Positions 23,780-32,318 of a DNA stretch of 64,000 bases are shown here, piece by piece. The notes beneath the pieces are model-generated. The model was given only the letters and a program-made list of their open reading frames with translations, ran no database searches and was not told the origin of the DNA. A program made the position numbers and the translations under genes. Every line of letters begins with the position of its first letter. Within the stretch, counting starts at the first letter, position 1. The DNA is from Clostridiales bacterium (GTDB taxonomy: Bacteria; Bacillota; Clostridia; Saccharofermentanales; Saccharofermentanaceae). The stretch is from NCBI GenBank assembly GCA_017451265.1, contig JAFSPU010000004.1, forward strand, positions 1 to 64,000, in the 5' to 3' direction.

Positions 23780-24433
23780 ATGTTTAAGAAGACATCTGTT
23801 CATATCCTATACGGAATCAAGATAATTGCTCTATGGTGCCTGGTCGCAAACCTGGCCATCTTCGGATTCAATCTGTACCGTGAGTTCAGGGAGAAGGTAA
23901 CGGTCGAGAATGCTGTCCTTACGGCAGAGTACTTCGACTATTATCCCGGCGAAAGGTCAGCCTTCGATGCTGATTTGGGCGGCAGATCAGTCGTACTGCT
24001 CACACCTCCTGACAAGCAGGTCGGCGATACCGTGCAGGTAATACTGCGTGACGGAAGTGTCTTTAAGACAGTTTGGGACGACAGCGATTATAAGTACACT
24101 ACGGTGCCCGGCAGAATTGGTATCGCGCTCTCGAAGAGCTGGCAGGAGGCGATATTCGCGGAAGCTGCCATATTCATCCTTCTTTCGCTGATGCTCATAA
24201 AGCAGGGGAAGCAGATCAGGAGCATGTATCCTGTTCTCACATGCGCGACACATATCCTCGGAGCAGTTGCCGCTGCTGTGACACTTTTCTACTGGATGCT
24301 GGGTGCTGACAACAACACATGGGAAGGCTTCGGCCAAACGATTTTGGCGTTCTGCTCATTCATCGCCTACGCGGTAGTCATGTTCATAGTATGGCTCATC
24401 AGAACCATCTATAAGAACTCTCATGCGGGTTGA
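23780..24433 (+). CDS. Membrane protein, DUF3592-like
   Basis: A 217-residue protein with a first helix (about 9-30), an extracellular beta-rich domain (31-120; LLTPPDKQVGDTVQVILRDG resembles DUF3592 proteins) and three further helices. The start is the ATG at 23780 with AGAGGTG upstream; a GTG at 23771 is less likely. It ends 6 bases before the methyltransferase gene, so the two are probably co-expressed. Function unknown. Confidence 0.6.
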   Translation: MFKKTSVHILYGIKIIALWCLVANLAIFGFNLYREFREKVTVENAVLTAEYFDYYPGERSAFDADLGGRSVVLLTPPDKQVGDTVQVILRDGSVFKTVWDDSDYKYTTVPGRIGIALSKSWQEAIFAEAAIFILLSLMLIKQGKQIRSMYPVLTCATHILGAVAAAVTLFYWMLGADNNTWEGFGQTILAFCSFIAYAVVMFIVWLIRTIYKNSHAG

Positions 24434-24439
24434 TCAGCT

Positions 24440-25231
24440 ATGGAAATCAAAGACAACAGAATAGATGCAGGCAAGGCTTTTGACTGGGGGAAGACCTCGG
24501 AATACTATGCCAAATACAGGGACATATATCCTGAGGAGTTCTACCGTAAAGTCGCAGACCGCGGGCTTTGCGTTGAAGGGCAGAAGGTGCTGGACCTCGG
24601 CACGGGTACCGGCGTGCTGCCGCGCAACATGTATAAGTACGGTGCGAAGTGGACCGGAACCGATATCTCGCCGGAGCAGATAGAGCAGGCTCGAAGGCTT
24701 GCTGCCGAAGCGGGCATGGACATCGAATTCAAGACGGTCTCTGCAGAGAAAATCGATTTTCCGGAGGAGTCTTTTGACGCGATCACGGCATGCCAGTGCT
24801 TCTGGTATTTCGATCACGAGAAGGTGGCACCTGAGTTTCACCGTATCCTTAAGAAGGCTGGAAAGCTCGTGATACTTTACATGGCATGGCTTCCCTTTGA
24901 AGACGAGATTGCCGGCAGAAGTGAGGAGCTCGTTTTGAAGTACAGCCCAGACTGGACGGGCGCAGGTGCGACAAGGCAGCCCATCCACATCCCGGATGTT
25001 ATGTATGATTATTTCGACCTTGAGTATCACGAAGAGTACGACCTGAAGGTGCCTTTCACACGTGAGTCCTGGCACGGCCGCATGATCGCGTGCAGAGGCG
25101 TCGGCGCATCGTTATCGCCGGAAGAGCTGGTTTGCTGGGATGCAGAGCACAGAAAGCTCATGGAGACTGTGCCTGACAGTTTCGACGTACTGCACTATGC
25201 TGCTATCGCGGTATTAAAGCGAAAGGATTAA
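24440..25231 (+). CDS. Class I SAM-dependent methyltransferase
   Basis: A 263-residue enzyme. The SAM-binding motif is VLDLGTGTGVLPRNM near residues 49-63, followed by TGTDISPEQIEQARR and the motif IV region ITACQCFWYFDHEKV. The rest of the protein, about 130 residues, is a substrate domain rich in acidic and aromatic residues. The substrate is not evident. It is translated shortly after the upstream membrane protein gene with a weak ribosome site. Confidence 0.87.
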   Translation: MEIKDNRIDAGKAFDWGKTSEYYAKYRDIYPEEFYRKVADRGLCVEGQKVLDLGTGTGVLPRNMYKYGAKWTGTDISPEQIEQARRLAAEAGMDIEFKTVSAEKIDFPEESFDAITACQCFWYFDHEKVAPEFHRILKKAGKLVILYMAWLPFEDEIAGRSEELVLKYSPDWTGAGATRQPIHIPDVMYDYFDLEYHEEYDLKVPFTRESWHGRMIACRGVGASLSPEELVCWDAEHRKLMETVPDSFDVLHYAAIAVLKRKD

Positions 25232-25253
25232 CGGAGAAGTTGTCTCAGCTTTC

Positions 25254-25901
25254 TTACAACGCCATCTCACGGATCTTACTGTATATACCTTCTGCCAGCT
25301 TTTTATGTCCTTCTTCCGTGAGGTGAAGATTGTCGATCTCACCGGCTTTACAGATAGATGCGGCATCCATGAATTCGCAGTCAAACTGTTTTGCCACCAG
25401 CTCGTACCAATAAGCCAGACGCATGGAATTCTCGACCGCTGTATCGGTATCAAAGAAAGGAGCAAAAGGTGATGATGCCAAGTTCTCTCCTAGATAAGGC
25501 GGAGATACGATTAGAATCTTCGGCTGTATGCCGCACTGATACTGCAAGAAGCTCTTGGTTCTCATCAGCATGTTCTGAAGGCTGCCTGCAATGTCACCGG
25601 CAGGAAGATGAAACTTGGCCTTAAGGTCATTGGAACCTAACATGATGATCAACATATCAAACGGCTTATGGCTCTCCACCATCGGAATGATGTAATCCAT
25701 GCCGCATTTGCATCCCCATTCCCATTGATCGGGATTGGCGATGGTCCTGCCGTTTTGTCCTTCTTCTATGATCTGATATTCATCCCCCAGCATATTCTGC
25801 AGCGCCATGGGCCATCTTGTATTTTCATCGTAACGGGTTCCGCTTGCCGGGTTATATCCCCAAGTGTTGGAATCGCCAAAACAGATGATTCTTTTTCTCA
25901 T
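25254..25901 (-). CDS. SGNH/GDSL-family esterase
   Basis: A 215-residue hydrolase. Block I FGDSNTWG carries the catalytic serine near residue 10; block II is EGQNGRT, block III MLGSNDLK, block V DNLHLTEEGHKK with catalytic Asp and His. No signal peptide, so it acts in the cytoplasm, probably removing acyl or acetyl groups from a small molecule or sugar. Ribosome site GCGGAGGG. First or last in a minus-strand run of small-molecule enzymes. Confidence 0.88.
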   Translation of the reverse strand: MRKRIICFGDSNTWGYNPASGTRYDENTRWPMALQNMLGDEYQIIEEGQNGRTIANPDQWEWGCKCGMDYIIPMVESHKPFDMLIIMLGSNDLKAKFHLPAGDIAGSLQNMLMRTKSFLQYQCGIQPKILIVSPPYLGENLASSPFAPFFDTDTAVENSMRLAYWYELVAKQFDCEFMDAASICKAGEIDNLHLTEEGHKKLAEGIYSKIREMAL

Positions 25902-25934
25902 GTTTCCCTCCGCATTACCTTTTGAGTGTGAATG

Positions 25935-26603
25935 TTAAGACCACTCGAAGTTTTCTTTGCCGGCACCAAGTTCGAAGTGATGCTTTACGATTCCCTTGTC
26001 TATTCCGGACATGGGTCCGTTTTTATATGTAAGATTGACTTTGTTGCCTTTGCCCGTGATGGTGAAGTTCTGCTTATTAAGTGCGGTCGGTGCAAGCAAA
26101 GCTGCTTCAACTCCGTTCTTAAACCACTCCGGTGCCTCGCCCTCATAACTGCTGACCTGATCCTTGCTCTTGCTCTTGTGCGGCACTCCCTGTGTCTTGC
26201 CGTGACCTATCGCAACTATGCTTACGATCTTTTTGCCTTGTACCAGGCCTTTCACAAAGCTCCTGTTAAATGTTCCGGCCATCCACCAGGTGTTTAGGCC
26301 GTTCATCTGGGCGTAAAGGCACAGGTCGGAGCCTGCGTAACCCAGCTGTTCATCTATTCCTGTCCTGTCATCGCCTGCCAGAACGAAATATGAATGAACT
26401 TCCTTTCCGCTCATAAGCGTCTTGCCCAGGAAGCTTAACGGCGACTTCTCACTTTCGATCAATGCGATCGCAAGGTCGTACTGCTTGTTTAGTTCATCAA
26501 CTCTTGTCTGCAAAATGCTCTTCTCAGAATCAGTTAAAGGTGTCCCGTTAAACTGTCTGACGGTGTGTCTTTCCTTCATTGCCTGCTTCATTTTTTCTGT
26601 CAT
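25935..26603 (-). CDS. Nitroreductase family protein
   Basis: A 222-residue FMN enzyme. The opening RHTVRQFNGTPLT is the FMN phosphate-contact motif; GYAGSDLCLYAQMNGLNTWW and the late segment PTALNKQNF are also characteristic. It reduces nitro compounds, quinones or similar acceptors with NAD(P)H. Ribosome site CTGGAG. Follows the monooxygenase-like gene by 17 bases, so the two are likely one operon. Confidence 0.85.
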   Translation of the reverse strand: MTEKMKQAMKERHTVRQFNGTPLTDSEKSILQTRVDELNKQYDLAIALIESEKSPLSFLGKTLMSGKEVHSYFVLAGDDRTGIDEQLGYAGSDLCLYAQMNGLNTWWMAGTFNRSFVKGLVQGKKIVSIVAIGHGKTQGVPHKSKSKDQVSSYEGEAPEWFKNGVEAALLAPTALNKQNFTITGKGNKVNLTYKNGPMSGIDKGIVKHHFELGAGKENFEWS

Positions 26604-26620
26604 AGGGTTCTCCAGTAATA

Positions 26621-26941
26621 TTACTTTCTGATAAATTGCTGATCTGCATCATATTCATCACTTACAAATCGCTCGACAGTCATATGCAGATCATATTTCT
26701 CTCGCAGCTCGGCCAGCTGTTTCATCATCGGCGAGGCGTGATGTGCATCTATCGCAGCCTGATCAGTCCATGAGTCAATAAGTAACACGGTCTCCGGATC
26801 ATCGAGCGGCGTAAAATACTGATACCTGAGGTTACCTTCTTCCGCACGGATGGCATCCGCTATTCCGGACTCCTCCATTTCTTCAGCGAATGCTTTCGCG
26901 CTGCCATTCTTACCCCTGTAATACAGATTAACAGTAATCAT
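26621..26941 (-). CDS. Antibiotic-biosynthesis-monooxygenase-like (ABM) protein
   Basis: A 106-residue ferredoxin-like fold of the ABM family: an alpha/beta start (MITVNLYYRGKNG), the segment GNLRYQYFTPLDDPETVLLI and DSWTDQAAIDAHHASP, the usual family signature. Such proteins act on quinone-like compounds or detoxify signals such as AI-2. Ribosome site TAGGAGC. Co-transcribed with the nitroreductase. Confidence 0.82.
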   Translation of the reverse strand: MITVNLYYRGKNGSAKAFAEEMEESGIADAIRAEEGNLRYQYFTPLDDPETVLLIDSWTDQAAIDAHHASPMMKQLAELREKYDLHMTVERFVSDEYDADQQFIRK

Positions 26942-26958
26942 ATTGCGCTCCTATTATA

Positions 26959-27178
26959 TTAATCAATCCACCATTCGGGAGTCAGTTCGCCGAGTTTCAT
27001 TACGCGGCCTTTGGAGTAATCGATCATGATGTCGATATCCTGATATCTTCCGGGCATCAGCTGAACCATTAACTCTCTGCACGCACCGCAGCGGATACTG
27101 ATCCCGCCGACACATATTCAGAGATCTCTACCGGCTCTGGTGCATCCTGCGATACACGTTGCGTTTATATCTTTGCGA
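26959..27178 (-). pseudogene. Cytidine deaminase remnant
   Basis: On the minus strand the frame ending at 26959 reads NATCIAGCTRAGRDL, then a stop, then CVGGISIRCGACRELMVQLM, ending at LGELTPEWWID. The CGACRE motif with its two zinc-ligand cysteines and the C-terminal end are those of a cytidine/blasticidin deaminase; the HAE active-site segment and the N-terminus are missing and a TGA interrupts the frame. A decayed gene. Confidence 0.7.
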
Positions 27179-27195
27179 GTTACGTGATTATTATA

Positions 27196-28095
27196 TCATT
27201 CGATAGTATCGTAAAGTCCAAGCATTCCTTCGTGAGCCACATCGATATAGTAATCGAGAAGGTCGAAGATCCAGTCGTTAATATCAGTAAACTTAAAGCC
27301 GAGTGATTCAGCCTTTTGGGTGTCTATGCTGTATTCGGGCGTACCGTTATAAGGAGCAGGATCACCGTCGTCACTTAAAACTGCGTCCATCCCGGTTTCT
27401 TTCTTAAGATATTCAAGGATATCCTTTATGCTGATAGTGCTTCGCGAGCTGCCGTTAACCGCGCCGGTAAAGTCTTTATCAACGAGGAAAGAGATGAATT
27501 TACCCGCTTCATCTGACCTTATGAAAGACATCTTATTATCAAGGTTATCGATCTTCATCGGCAGCTGCTTTAACACATGCTCAACATAGAAATACAGACG
27601 CTTCGTGTAATCATCTTTACCGATTACAAAAGGGTATCTGACGGCGACGAACTTCTTGTCAGAATACTTCTGCCACAGAGCATATTCTGCGTGCCTCTTT
27701 ACCACATCGTAAGGGAAGTCGGGTCTGTCGCACCAGATGAGTTCTCCGCCATTTACATCAAAATCATCTTCCTTAGTATCGGGGTGAAGCGGATCATAAA
27801 CCGCAGTGCTGGACATATAGATATACTCATCGCAGTCGGCATTATCCATGAGCTTGCGGACATCATTCGAGCAGTAAGCGATCTTATCAATGATCACATC
27901 ATAGTGCGTGTCGGAGATCATCGCTTTGATGCTGTCCTCATCCGTTCTGTCGAGATGTATCCTCATGACTGAATCGCCGAAATCATCAGGAGTCTGTCCT
28001 CTTGTTGCTATGGTAACCTCATGACCTTTCTCAATAAGGTCGTTTACCATGTGAACACCGAAGAACCTCGTACCGCCCAAAACCAATATCTTCAT
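27196..28095 (-). CDS. NAD-dependent epimerase/dehydratase family protein
   Basis: A 299-residue extended short-chain dehydrogenase. The NAD(P)-binding motif GGTRFFG lies at residues 7-13; MSSTAVYD supplies the catalytic serine/threonine region, while the usual YxxxK is represented by YDVVKRHAEYAL. The pattern is close to proteins annotated as mRNA-binding/epimerase-like nucleotide-sugar reductases. Substrate unknown. Ribosome site AAGAGGT. Confidence 0.8.
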   Translation of the reverse strand: MKILVLGGTRFFGVHMVNDLIEKGHEVTIATRGQTPDDFGDSVMRIHLDRTDEDSIKAMISDTHYDVIIDKIAYCSNDVRKLMDNADCDEYIYMSSTAVYDPLHPDTKEDDFDVNGGELIWCDRPDFPYDVVKRHAEYALWQKYSDKKFVAVRYPFVIGKDDYTKRLYFYVEHVLKQLPMKIDNLDNKMSFIRSDEAGKFISFLVDKDFTGAVNGSSRSTISIKDILEYLKKETGMDAVLSDDGDPAPYNGTPEYSIDTQKAESLGFKFTDINDWIFDLLDYYIDVAHEGMLGLYDTIE

Positions 28096-28116
28096 ACAGA
28101 CCTCTTTTCTTCCCTG

Positions 28117-28551
28117 TTATTCCTCGGACGTTATCCACTTATCAAGAGAGCAGCCGGCATGATCGTTAGGACGCACCTCGAATCCGAACTTCTCATAGAA
28201 AGGCTCTTTGCCTTGAGCCGAATTCAATGTCATCTTAACCTTGAAGCCTGGCTTAAGATCTGACTTCAGTTTCTCTATGCACGACTCAACGAGTTTCCTT
28301 CCTATACCGAGTCCCCTGTAATTCTCATCAACAATGACATCCGACAGGAAAGCCATGTAGCCGCCGTCCCACATAAGACGGGCAACACCTATCGCTTTTC
28401 CGTCGTCACGCACACACATGATGAAGTACACGTTTTCAACGCATACCTGCGCCTCCTCAAGCGGCAGCTCTACCCAGCCGACCGAGGCTCTTAATCCCAA
28501 AAACTCTTCTGCAGTAATTTTGTCTTCGTATGTGATCATACTGTATTCCAT
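28117..28551 (-). CDS. GNAT N-acetyltransferase
   Basis: A 144-residue acetyltransferase; the acetyl-CoA pyrophosphate loop is ENYRGLGIGRKLVE near residues 77-90, followed by the C-terminal FYEKFGFEVRP typical of small GNAT enzymes. It overlaps the preceding acetyltransferase gene by 16 bases. Acceptor unknown, possibly a small amine or polyamine. Confidence 0.87.
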   Translation of the reverse strand: MEYSMITYEDKITAEEFLGLRASVGWVELPLEEAQVCVENVYFIMCVRDDGKAIGVARLMWDGGYMAFLSDVIVDENYRGLGIGRKLVESCIEKLKSDLKPGFKVKMTLNSAQGKEPFYEKFGFEVRPNDHAGCSLDKWITSEE

Positions 28552-29087
28552 TCATCCTTTAACAAACGGTATTCTACTCTGGTCTTCAGCTTTCCGTCGT
28601 GCCATTCATGATCTTTAAACTCGGCATATTTAACCATCCCGTTTTTCTGCATAACACGTTCAGACCCGACATTCTCGGTAAGACAGCCTGTCGTTACTTT
28701 ATACACATTATCCTCTGTAAATGCGAATTCCAGAACTCTTTTTACCGCTTCGGGCATATATCCGTTGCCCCAGAACTTCGGATAAGAGAAATAACCCAAG
28801 TGCACCGTCTTACCTTCCGGCGTGCTGCCTGTAACGTTATATCCGACATTTCCTATAATCTCGTGAGTTTCCTTTGATTCCATGCAGAAAAAGTAGAACT
28901 CTCGGTTCTCACGTTCCATGTCCTTCAATACTTCAGCGAAGTTTTCTTTAGCAGCATCAATATCATTCTGCTTCAGTTCCGGAAGATAGTACATGGTCTT
29001 GTCATCGGACATCAGTCTGAAGTACTCATCAAAATCATCCGCACAATAATCTCTTAAGATTAGCCTGTCTGTTTCAAGATGCATCAT
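28536..29087 (-). CDS. GNAT N-acetyltransferase (RimJ/RimL-like)
   Basis: A 183-residue acetyltransferase of the RimJ type: LETDRLILRDYCADDFDEYF at the start, IGNVGYNV in the core strand, FWGNGYMPEAVKRVLEFAF at the acetyl-CoA loop and NVGSERVMQKNGM near the C-terminus. Its start codon overlaps the stop of the truncated gene upstream (ATGATG). Confidence 0.88.
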   Translation of the reverse strand: MMHLETDRLILRDYCADDFDEYFRLMSDDKTMYYLPELKQNDIDAAKENFAEVLKDMERENREFYFFCMESKETHEIIGNVGYNVTGSTPEGKTVHLGYFSYPKFWGNGYMPEAVKRVLEFAFTEDNVYKVTTGCLTENVGSERVMQKNGMVKYAEFKDHEWHDGKLKTRVEYRLLKDEWNTV

Positions 29088-29290
29088 TCAAACCTCGCGC
29101 ACAGGATCGTAACCAACGGTTCTACCCAGACTCTCTTGATTTCCACATCGGAATCCGAAAGGTTATACGGAACGAACGCTTCACGTTTTTTCAGTCCGCC
29201 GACTATGCTGCTGTAGAATTCCTCCGTCTTAAGATAAAACTTACGGAAATCATCATCGTTTCCGTTTGTCCATTTGTATTTTGTATTCAT
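29084..29290 (-). pseudogene. Internally deleted acetyltransferase-like gene
   Basis: Only 68 residues. The N-terminal 45 residues match the gene at the left edge of the window (FYLKTEEFYSSIVGGL), after which FVPYNLSDS joins directly to DVEIKRVWVEP, the start of the GNAT acetyl-CoA region, and then ends. This looks like a full-length GNAT gene with an internal deletion and a lost C-terminus. It may still be translated, overlapping both neighbours. Confidence 0.6.
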
Positions 29291-29763
29291 GATTCATTAA
29301 CCAGTTTGCCTGTCATGTGCTCAGGGATCAGCTCCAGACACTGCGCTCTGGGGAGGGCATTGGTAAGTTCGTGCCGGATATACTCTTCATCATCTGTAAA
29401 TTTACGGCACAGGTTCTCGCCGATCAGCCGTGCCTTATCAACATCGTCCACAAGCTTAATCCTACCGAAAACAATAACCGAATTGATGTTAAGAGCCCAC
29501 TCACCATCTTTACGAAAACCATTATCCATTACGCAGTAGCTGACCTTATCGCACTTTGCGATTGCATCTATCTTGTGGCCTTCTTTGGCACCGTGAAAAT
29601 AAAGCTTTCCGTCCTCTTCGCAGTACCAGTGGTCAAGAGGTATTCCATACGGATAACCGTCATCTCCGATCATGGAAAGAACTCCGCGAGGCTGCTCTTT
29701 CAGAACGCGTATGCACTCCTCATCGCTAATCTGCTGTTTAAATCTTCTCATCTTCCTAAACAT
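29287..29763 (-). CDS. Pyridoxamine 5'-phosphate oxidase-like flavoprotein
   Basis: A 158-residue split-barrel FMN-binding protein: LKEQPRGVLSMIGDDGYPYG, LYFHGAKEGHKIDAI and KVSYCVMDNG are the family signature of the NimA/PNPOx-like group. Such proteins reduce nitroimidazoles or act as F420/FMN oxidoreductases. It starts the minus-strand run PNPOx, truncated GNAT, two GNATs, epimerase, with overlapping ends. Confidence 0.85.
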   Translation of the reverse strand: MFRKMRRFKQQISDEECIRVLKEQPRGVLSMIGDDGYPYGIPLDHWYCEEDGKLYFHGAKEGHKIDAIAKCDKVSYCVMDNGFRKDGEWALNINSVIVFGRIKLVDDVDKARLIGENLCRKFTDDEEYIRHELTNALPRAQCLELIPEHMTGKLVNES

Positions 29764-29890
29764 AATTCACCTTCTGCGGATTTAGATTATCTGCTTTATC
29801 TGTCATACAGGTCTATTTTAAACATAAAAAGCATCATTAAAAACTATCAGTGTTAAAATAGACAATCATACGACACAGAGGTTAGGGGAT

Positions 29891-30322
29891 ATGATCAAGT
29901 GTTCAAAATGCGGATGTGATAATTCTGATTACAGCATTTACTGCAAGCAGTGTTCTGCCTTGCTTTTTTCTTCAGAGAGTAAGCCTGACGAGGCTGTCAG
30001 CACGCCTTCTGAATCCGCCGCAAAGCCTGCGGAGCAGGTTAAGACCGCGGCCACACCGGCGCAGACTGCTGCTCCCAAAGCAGAAAGTGAAGATAAAACT
30101 GCCGAACTTCGTTCCGGAGGATTCAAGTACATTCCGTTCGAGAAGGACCAGCAGGGTTCTTATACCATGGATCCTTCCAAGGCTAATGCTCCCCGCTCAC
30201 CCGAGATTGAGCAGGAGATGGCCAATGACAGAAAGTATCTTTTGATCTACAGCCTGATCGGAGCGGTAATCTTTGCCATTATTGTGGCAGCAGTCATTCT
30301 CTCGGGCATCTTGTCCGCATAA
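29891..30322 (+). CDS. Zinc-ribbon single-span membrane protein
   Basis: A 143-residue protein with an N-terminal zinc ribbon (IKCSKCGCDNSDYSIYCKQC, four cysteine pairs), an alanine/proline/glutamate linker (about 28-75) and one C-terminal membrane helix (about 118-140). This layout is common in Firmicutes and its role is unknown. Ribosome site AGGGGAT. Confidence 0.65.
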   Translation: MIKCSKCGCDNSDYSIYCKQCSALLFSSESKPDEAVSTPSESAAKPAEQVKTAATPAQTAAPKAESEDKTAELRSGGFKYIPFEKDQQGSYTMDPSKANAPRSPEIEQEMANDRKYLLIYSLIGAVIFAIIVAAVILSGILSA

Positions 30323-30395
30323 ATGTACACCTTATGCAGGAATGCTTGAACGGCGGACGCGGTTATAAGATAGTCAGCTCACGGAGGCAAAACAA

Positions 30396-30848
30396 GTGAG
30401 ATTGTTCCTTAAAGAGATAAAGGATCTGAAGGAGACCGAAGTCGAGATCAGATACCGTGAGCGGGACGAAGAAGTCGAGAACCTGATAAGCGCCGTCAAC
30501 AGTGCACATGACAAGCTGATCGGGGTCAAAGACAACGGAGACTGCGTACCTGTTTCCTTCACGAAGATACTGTATTTCGAAGCGGTGGACAGAGGTGTGT
30601 TTGCGTACACATCCGCATCCGTCTATAAGATCCGTAACACTCTTTATGAGCTTGAAGACATGTGCAGCTCCAAAAGCTTCGTGCGTATCTCCAAGTCGAC
30701 GATCGTAAACTTAAACGCCGTCAGAAAGATCTCCCCGGATGAGGGAAGAAAGCTGAGGCTTCTTCTTGCCAACGGCGAGACGGTAATCGTTTCCCGCGGC
30801 TTCGTCGGAGATCTTAAAAAATCACTCGGTATGAAAGGAGATGCTTAA
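30396..30848 (+). CDS. LytTR DNA-binding protein
   Basis: A 150-residue transcription regulator with a C-terminal LytTR domain (about 45-145: ILYFEAVDRGVFAYT, then FVRISKSTIVNLNAVRKISP). No receiver domain. GTG start at 30396 preceded by CGGAGGC. LytTR proteins of this size are usually paired with a DUF3021 membrane protein, as here, forming a small regulatory system that controls its own operon. Confidence 0.85.
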   Translation: MRLFLKEIKDLKETEVEIRYRERDEEVENLISAVNSAHDKLIGVKDNGDCVPVSFTKILYFEAVDRGVFAYTSASVYKIRNTLYELEDMCSSKSFVRISKSTIVNLNAVRKISPDEGRKLRLLLANGETVIVSRGFVGDLKKSLGMKGDA

Positions 30849-30849
30849 C

Positions 30850-31329
30850 ATGGACAGCCAAAGACTTAAGCAGGCATTTAAAAAAGCATTTCCGATCACT
30901 TCGGGAGTTTTTGGCGCCAGCGTCGTTTTGCTTGCCGGTATGTGTGCTTTATTCGGTGAGCTGATCTATCCCGTGATCATCGGAAGGCTGTTTTTAACCT
31001 TCACCATGCTGTACTTCCTGACAGTGACAAGGATGTATGTTGCCGGAACACGCTGGGCATGTAATAAGCCCTACGTACTGGTTAACATCATGTTCGCGCC
31101 GCTGTATTTCGGATTCGCAGTCCTCGGCATGTTTACGGGTAATGAGTTTCTGAAAACAAAAGACCTTCTGATCGCTGCGCCGACATTCATTATCTCGTTT
31201 GCTATCGCGCAGATCGTAGTTTATGTGTATAAGAAAGCCAATACCGACAAGATGAACGATGCTTTGAATGAATTTCATAAGGAGCATCAGAATGATGGAT
31301 ACGAAGAAGAATTGTCTGACAGTAATTAG
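30850..31329 (+). CDS. DUF3021-like membrane protein
   Basis: A 159-residue protein with four membrane helices and a charged C-terminal tail. Families of this kind (DUF3021) are nearly always encoded after a LytTR regulator. The ATG at 30850 has AAAGGAG 9 bases upstream; an ATG at 30841 overlapping the regulator stop is possible. Probably inhibits or modulates the LytTR protein at the membrane. Confidence 0.7.
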   Translation: MDSQRLKQAFKKAFPITSGVFGASVVLLAGMCALFGELIYPVIIGRLFLTFTMLYFLTVTRMYVAGTRWACNKPYVLVNIMFAPLYFGFAVLGMFTGNEFLKTKDLLIAAPTFIISFAIAQIVVYVYKKANTDKMNDALNEFHKEHQNDGYEEELSDSN

Positions 31330-32083
31330 AGTAATTGCGTCACTTGTTGTCTGGGAAGTTGCATACCGCGGCGTGAATTATTTTATACAGCCCTGGCTGT
31401 CCGCGAGGCTCCCGGAGATCATCAGTAAGCTTATATGCTCCACGGCCGTTCCCTACGGGATCGCGTTGCCGGTGGCATACCTGGTTATTCGCGGCATGAA
31501 AACAGCGCAGAGCAGTTCACCCCTGATGAAGCCGGGCTTTAAAAATATGGCGAAGATCTTCATCATACAGTCCGGTCTGTCCGTGTGGGCCATGCTGCCC
31601 ATGGGCATCCTGATTAAGGTACTCGGCATAAAGACGCACGAGGTCACGGCGGAGGAGATACTCGCGCAGCCGCTTTTCTACTGCTTCCTGCTGCTGATAT
31701 TCGCGCCCGTCATGGAAGAGTTCATGTTCAGAAAGCTCTTCCTCGAAAGGCTCATGGCGCTGGGGACGAATCCTGCGGTGCTGCTGTCTGCGGTTATCTT
31801 CGCGGTGCCGCATCTGATCTCGCAAGGGCCTGCGCAGGTTTTCTACACATTCGTGCTGGGACTGTCTTTTGCGTATGTCACCGTGCGCACGAGAAAGCTG
31901 TGGCCTGCCATCGTGCTGCACTCGTTAAGCAACCTTTACTGCGGCATCCTGGCTGCAGTCTGGCCCAAAGATGTGCCTGTGTTCCTGCTTGCGTACGCTG
32001 CGGTCTACATCATTGCGGTGCCTGTAACAGCGGTCGTTCTCACGGCCTTGAACAGCAAGCGTATTAAAGAAACATTAACATAA
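31292..32083 (+). CDS. CPBP-family intramembrane protease
   Basis: About 263 residues with seven or eight membrane helices. The CPBP/Abi motifs are EEFMFRKLF (the glutamate pair and arginine), then HLISQ and HSLSNLY, which supply the histidine ligands of the active site. The start is taken at 31292 with AAGGAG 6 bases before; the frame overlaps the DUF3021 gene. Such proteins process signal peptides or provide self-immunity to peptides; here it is likely controlled by the LytTR pair. Confidence 0.82.
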   Translation: MMDTKKNCLTVIRVIASLVVWEVAYRGVNYFIQPWLSARLPEIISKLICSTAVPYGIALPVAYLVIRGMKTAQSSSPLMKPGFKNMAKIFIIQSGLSVWAMLPMGILIKVLGIKTHEVTAEEILAQPLFYCFLLLIFAPVMEEFMFRKLFLERLMALGTNPAVLLSAVIFAVPHLISQGPAQVFYTFVLGLSFAYVTVRTRKLWPAIVLHSLSNLYCGILAAVWPKDVPVFLLAYAAVYIIAVPVTAVVLTALNSKRIKETLT

Positions 32084-32145
32084 GGCACGCATTTCACTCG
32101 CGGGCACTTGGTATAATGAAGTGCGGGGACGCATTTTATTAGGAG

Positions 32146-32307
32146 GTGCCTGATGACTGGCGTTCCAAGAACTACTACTCCGGTCTGATTGGAAGATCAG
32201 GCAAGGCATCAGACTGCGTTGCCTGCGGCCAGTGCGAGGCTGTATGTCCCCAACATCTGCCGATTATCGAGCTGCTTCAGGAAGCGGCCGGAATACTTGA
32301 TACATAA
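32146..32307 (+). pseudogene. C-terminal remnant of an aldo/keto reductase with ferredoxin motif
   Basis: A 53-codon frame reading SGLIGRSGKASDCVACGQCE, then AVCPQHLPIIELLQEA. The CVACGQCEAVCP motif is the 4Fe-4S end of the large aldo/keto reductases of anaerobes; the 300-residue barrel is absent and a TAG lies just upstream of the first possible start (GTG). Probably a deletion remnant. A -10-like GTATAATG at about 32110 may serve the next gene. Confidence 0.6.
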
Positions 32308-32318
32308 AGAGGTAAAAC

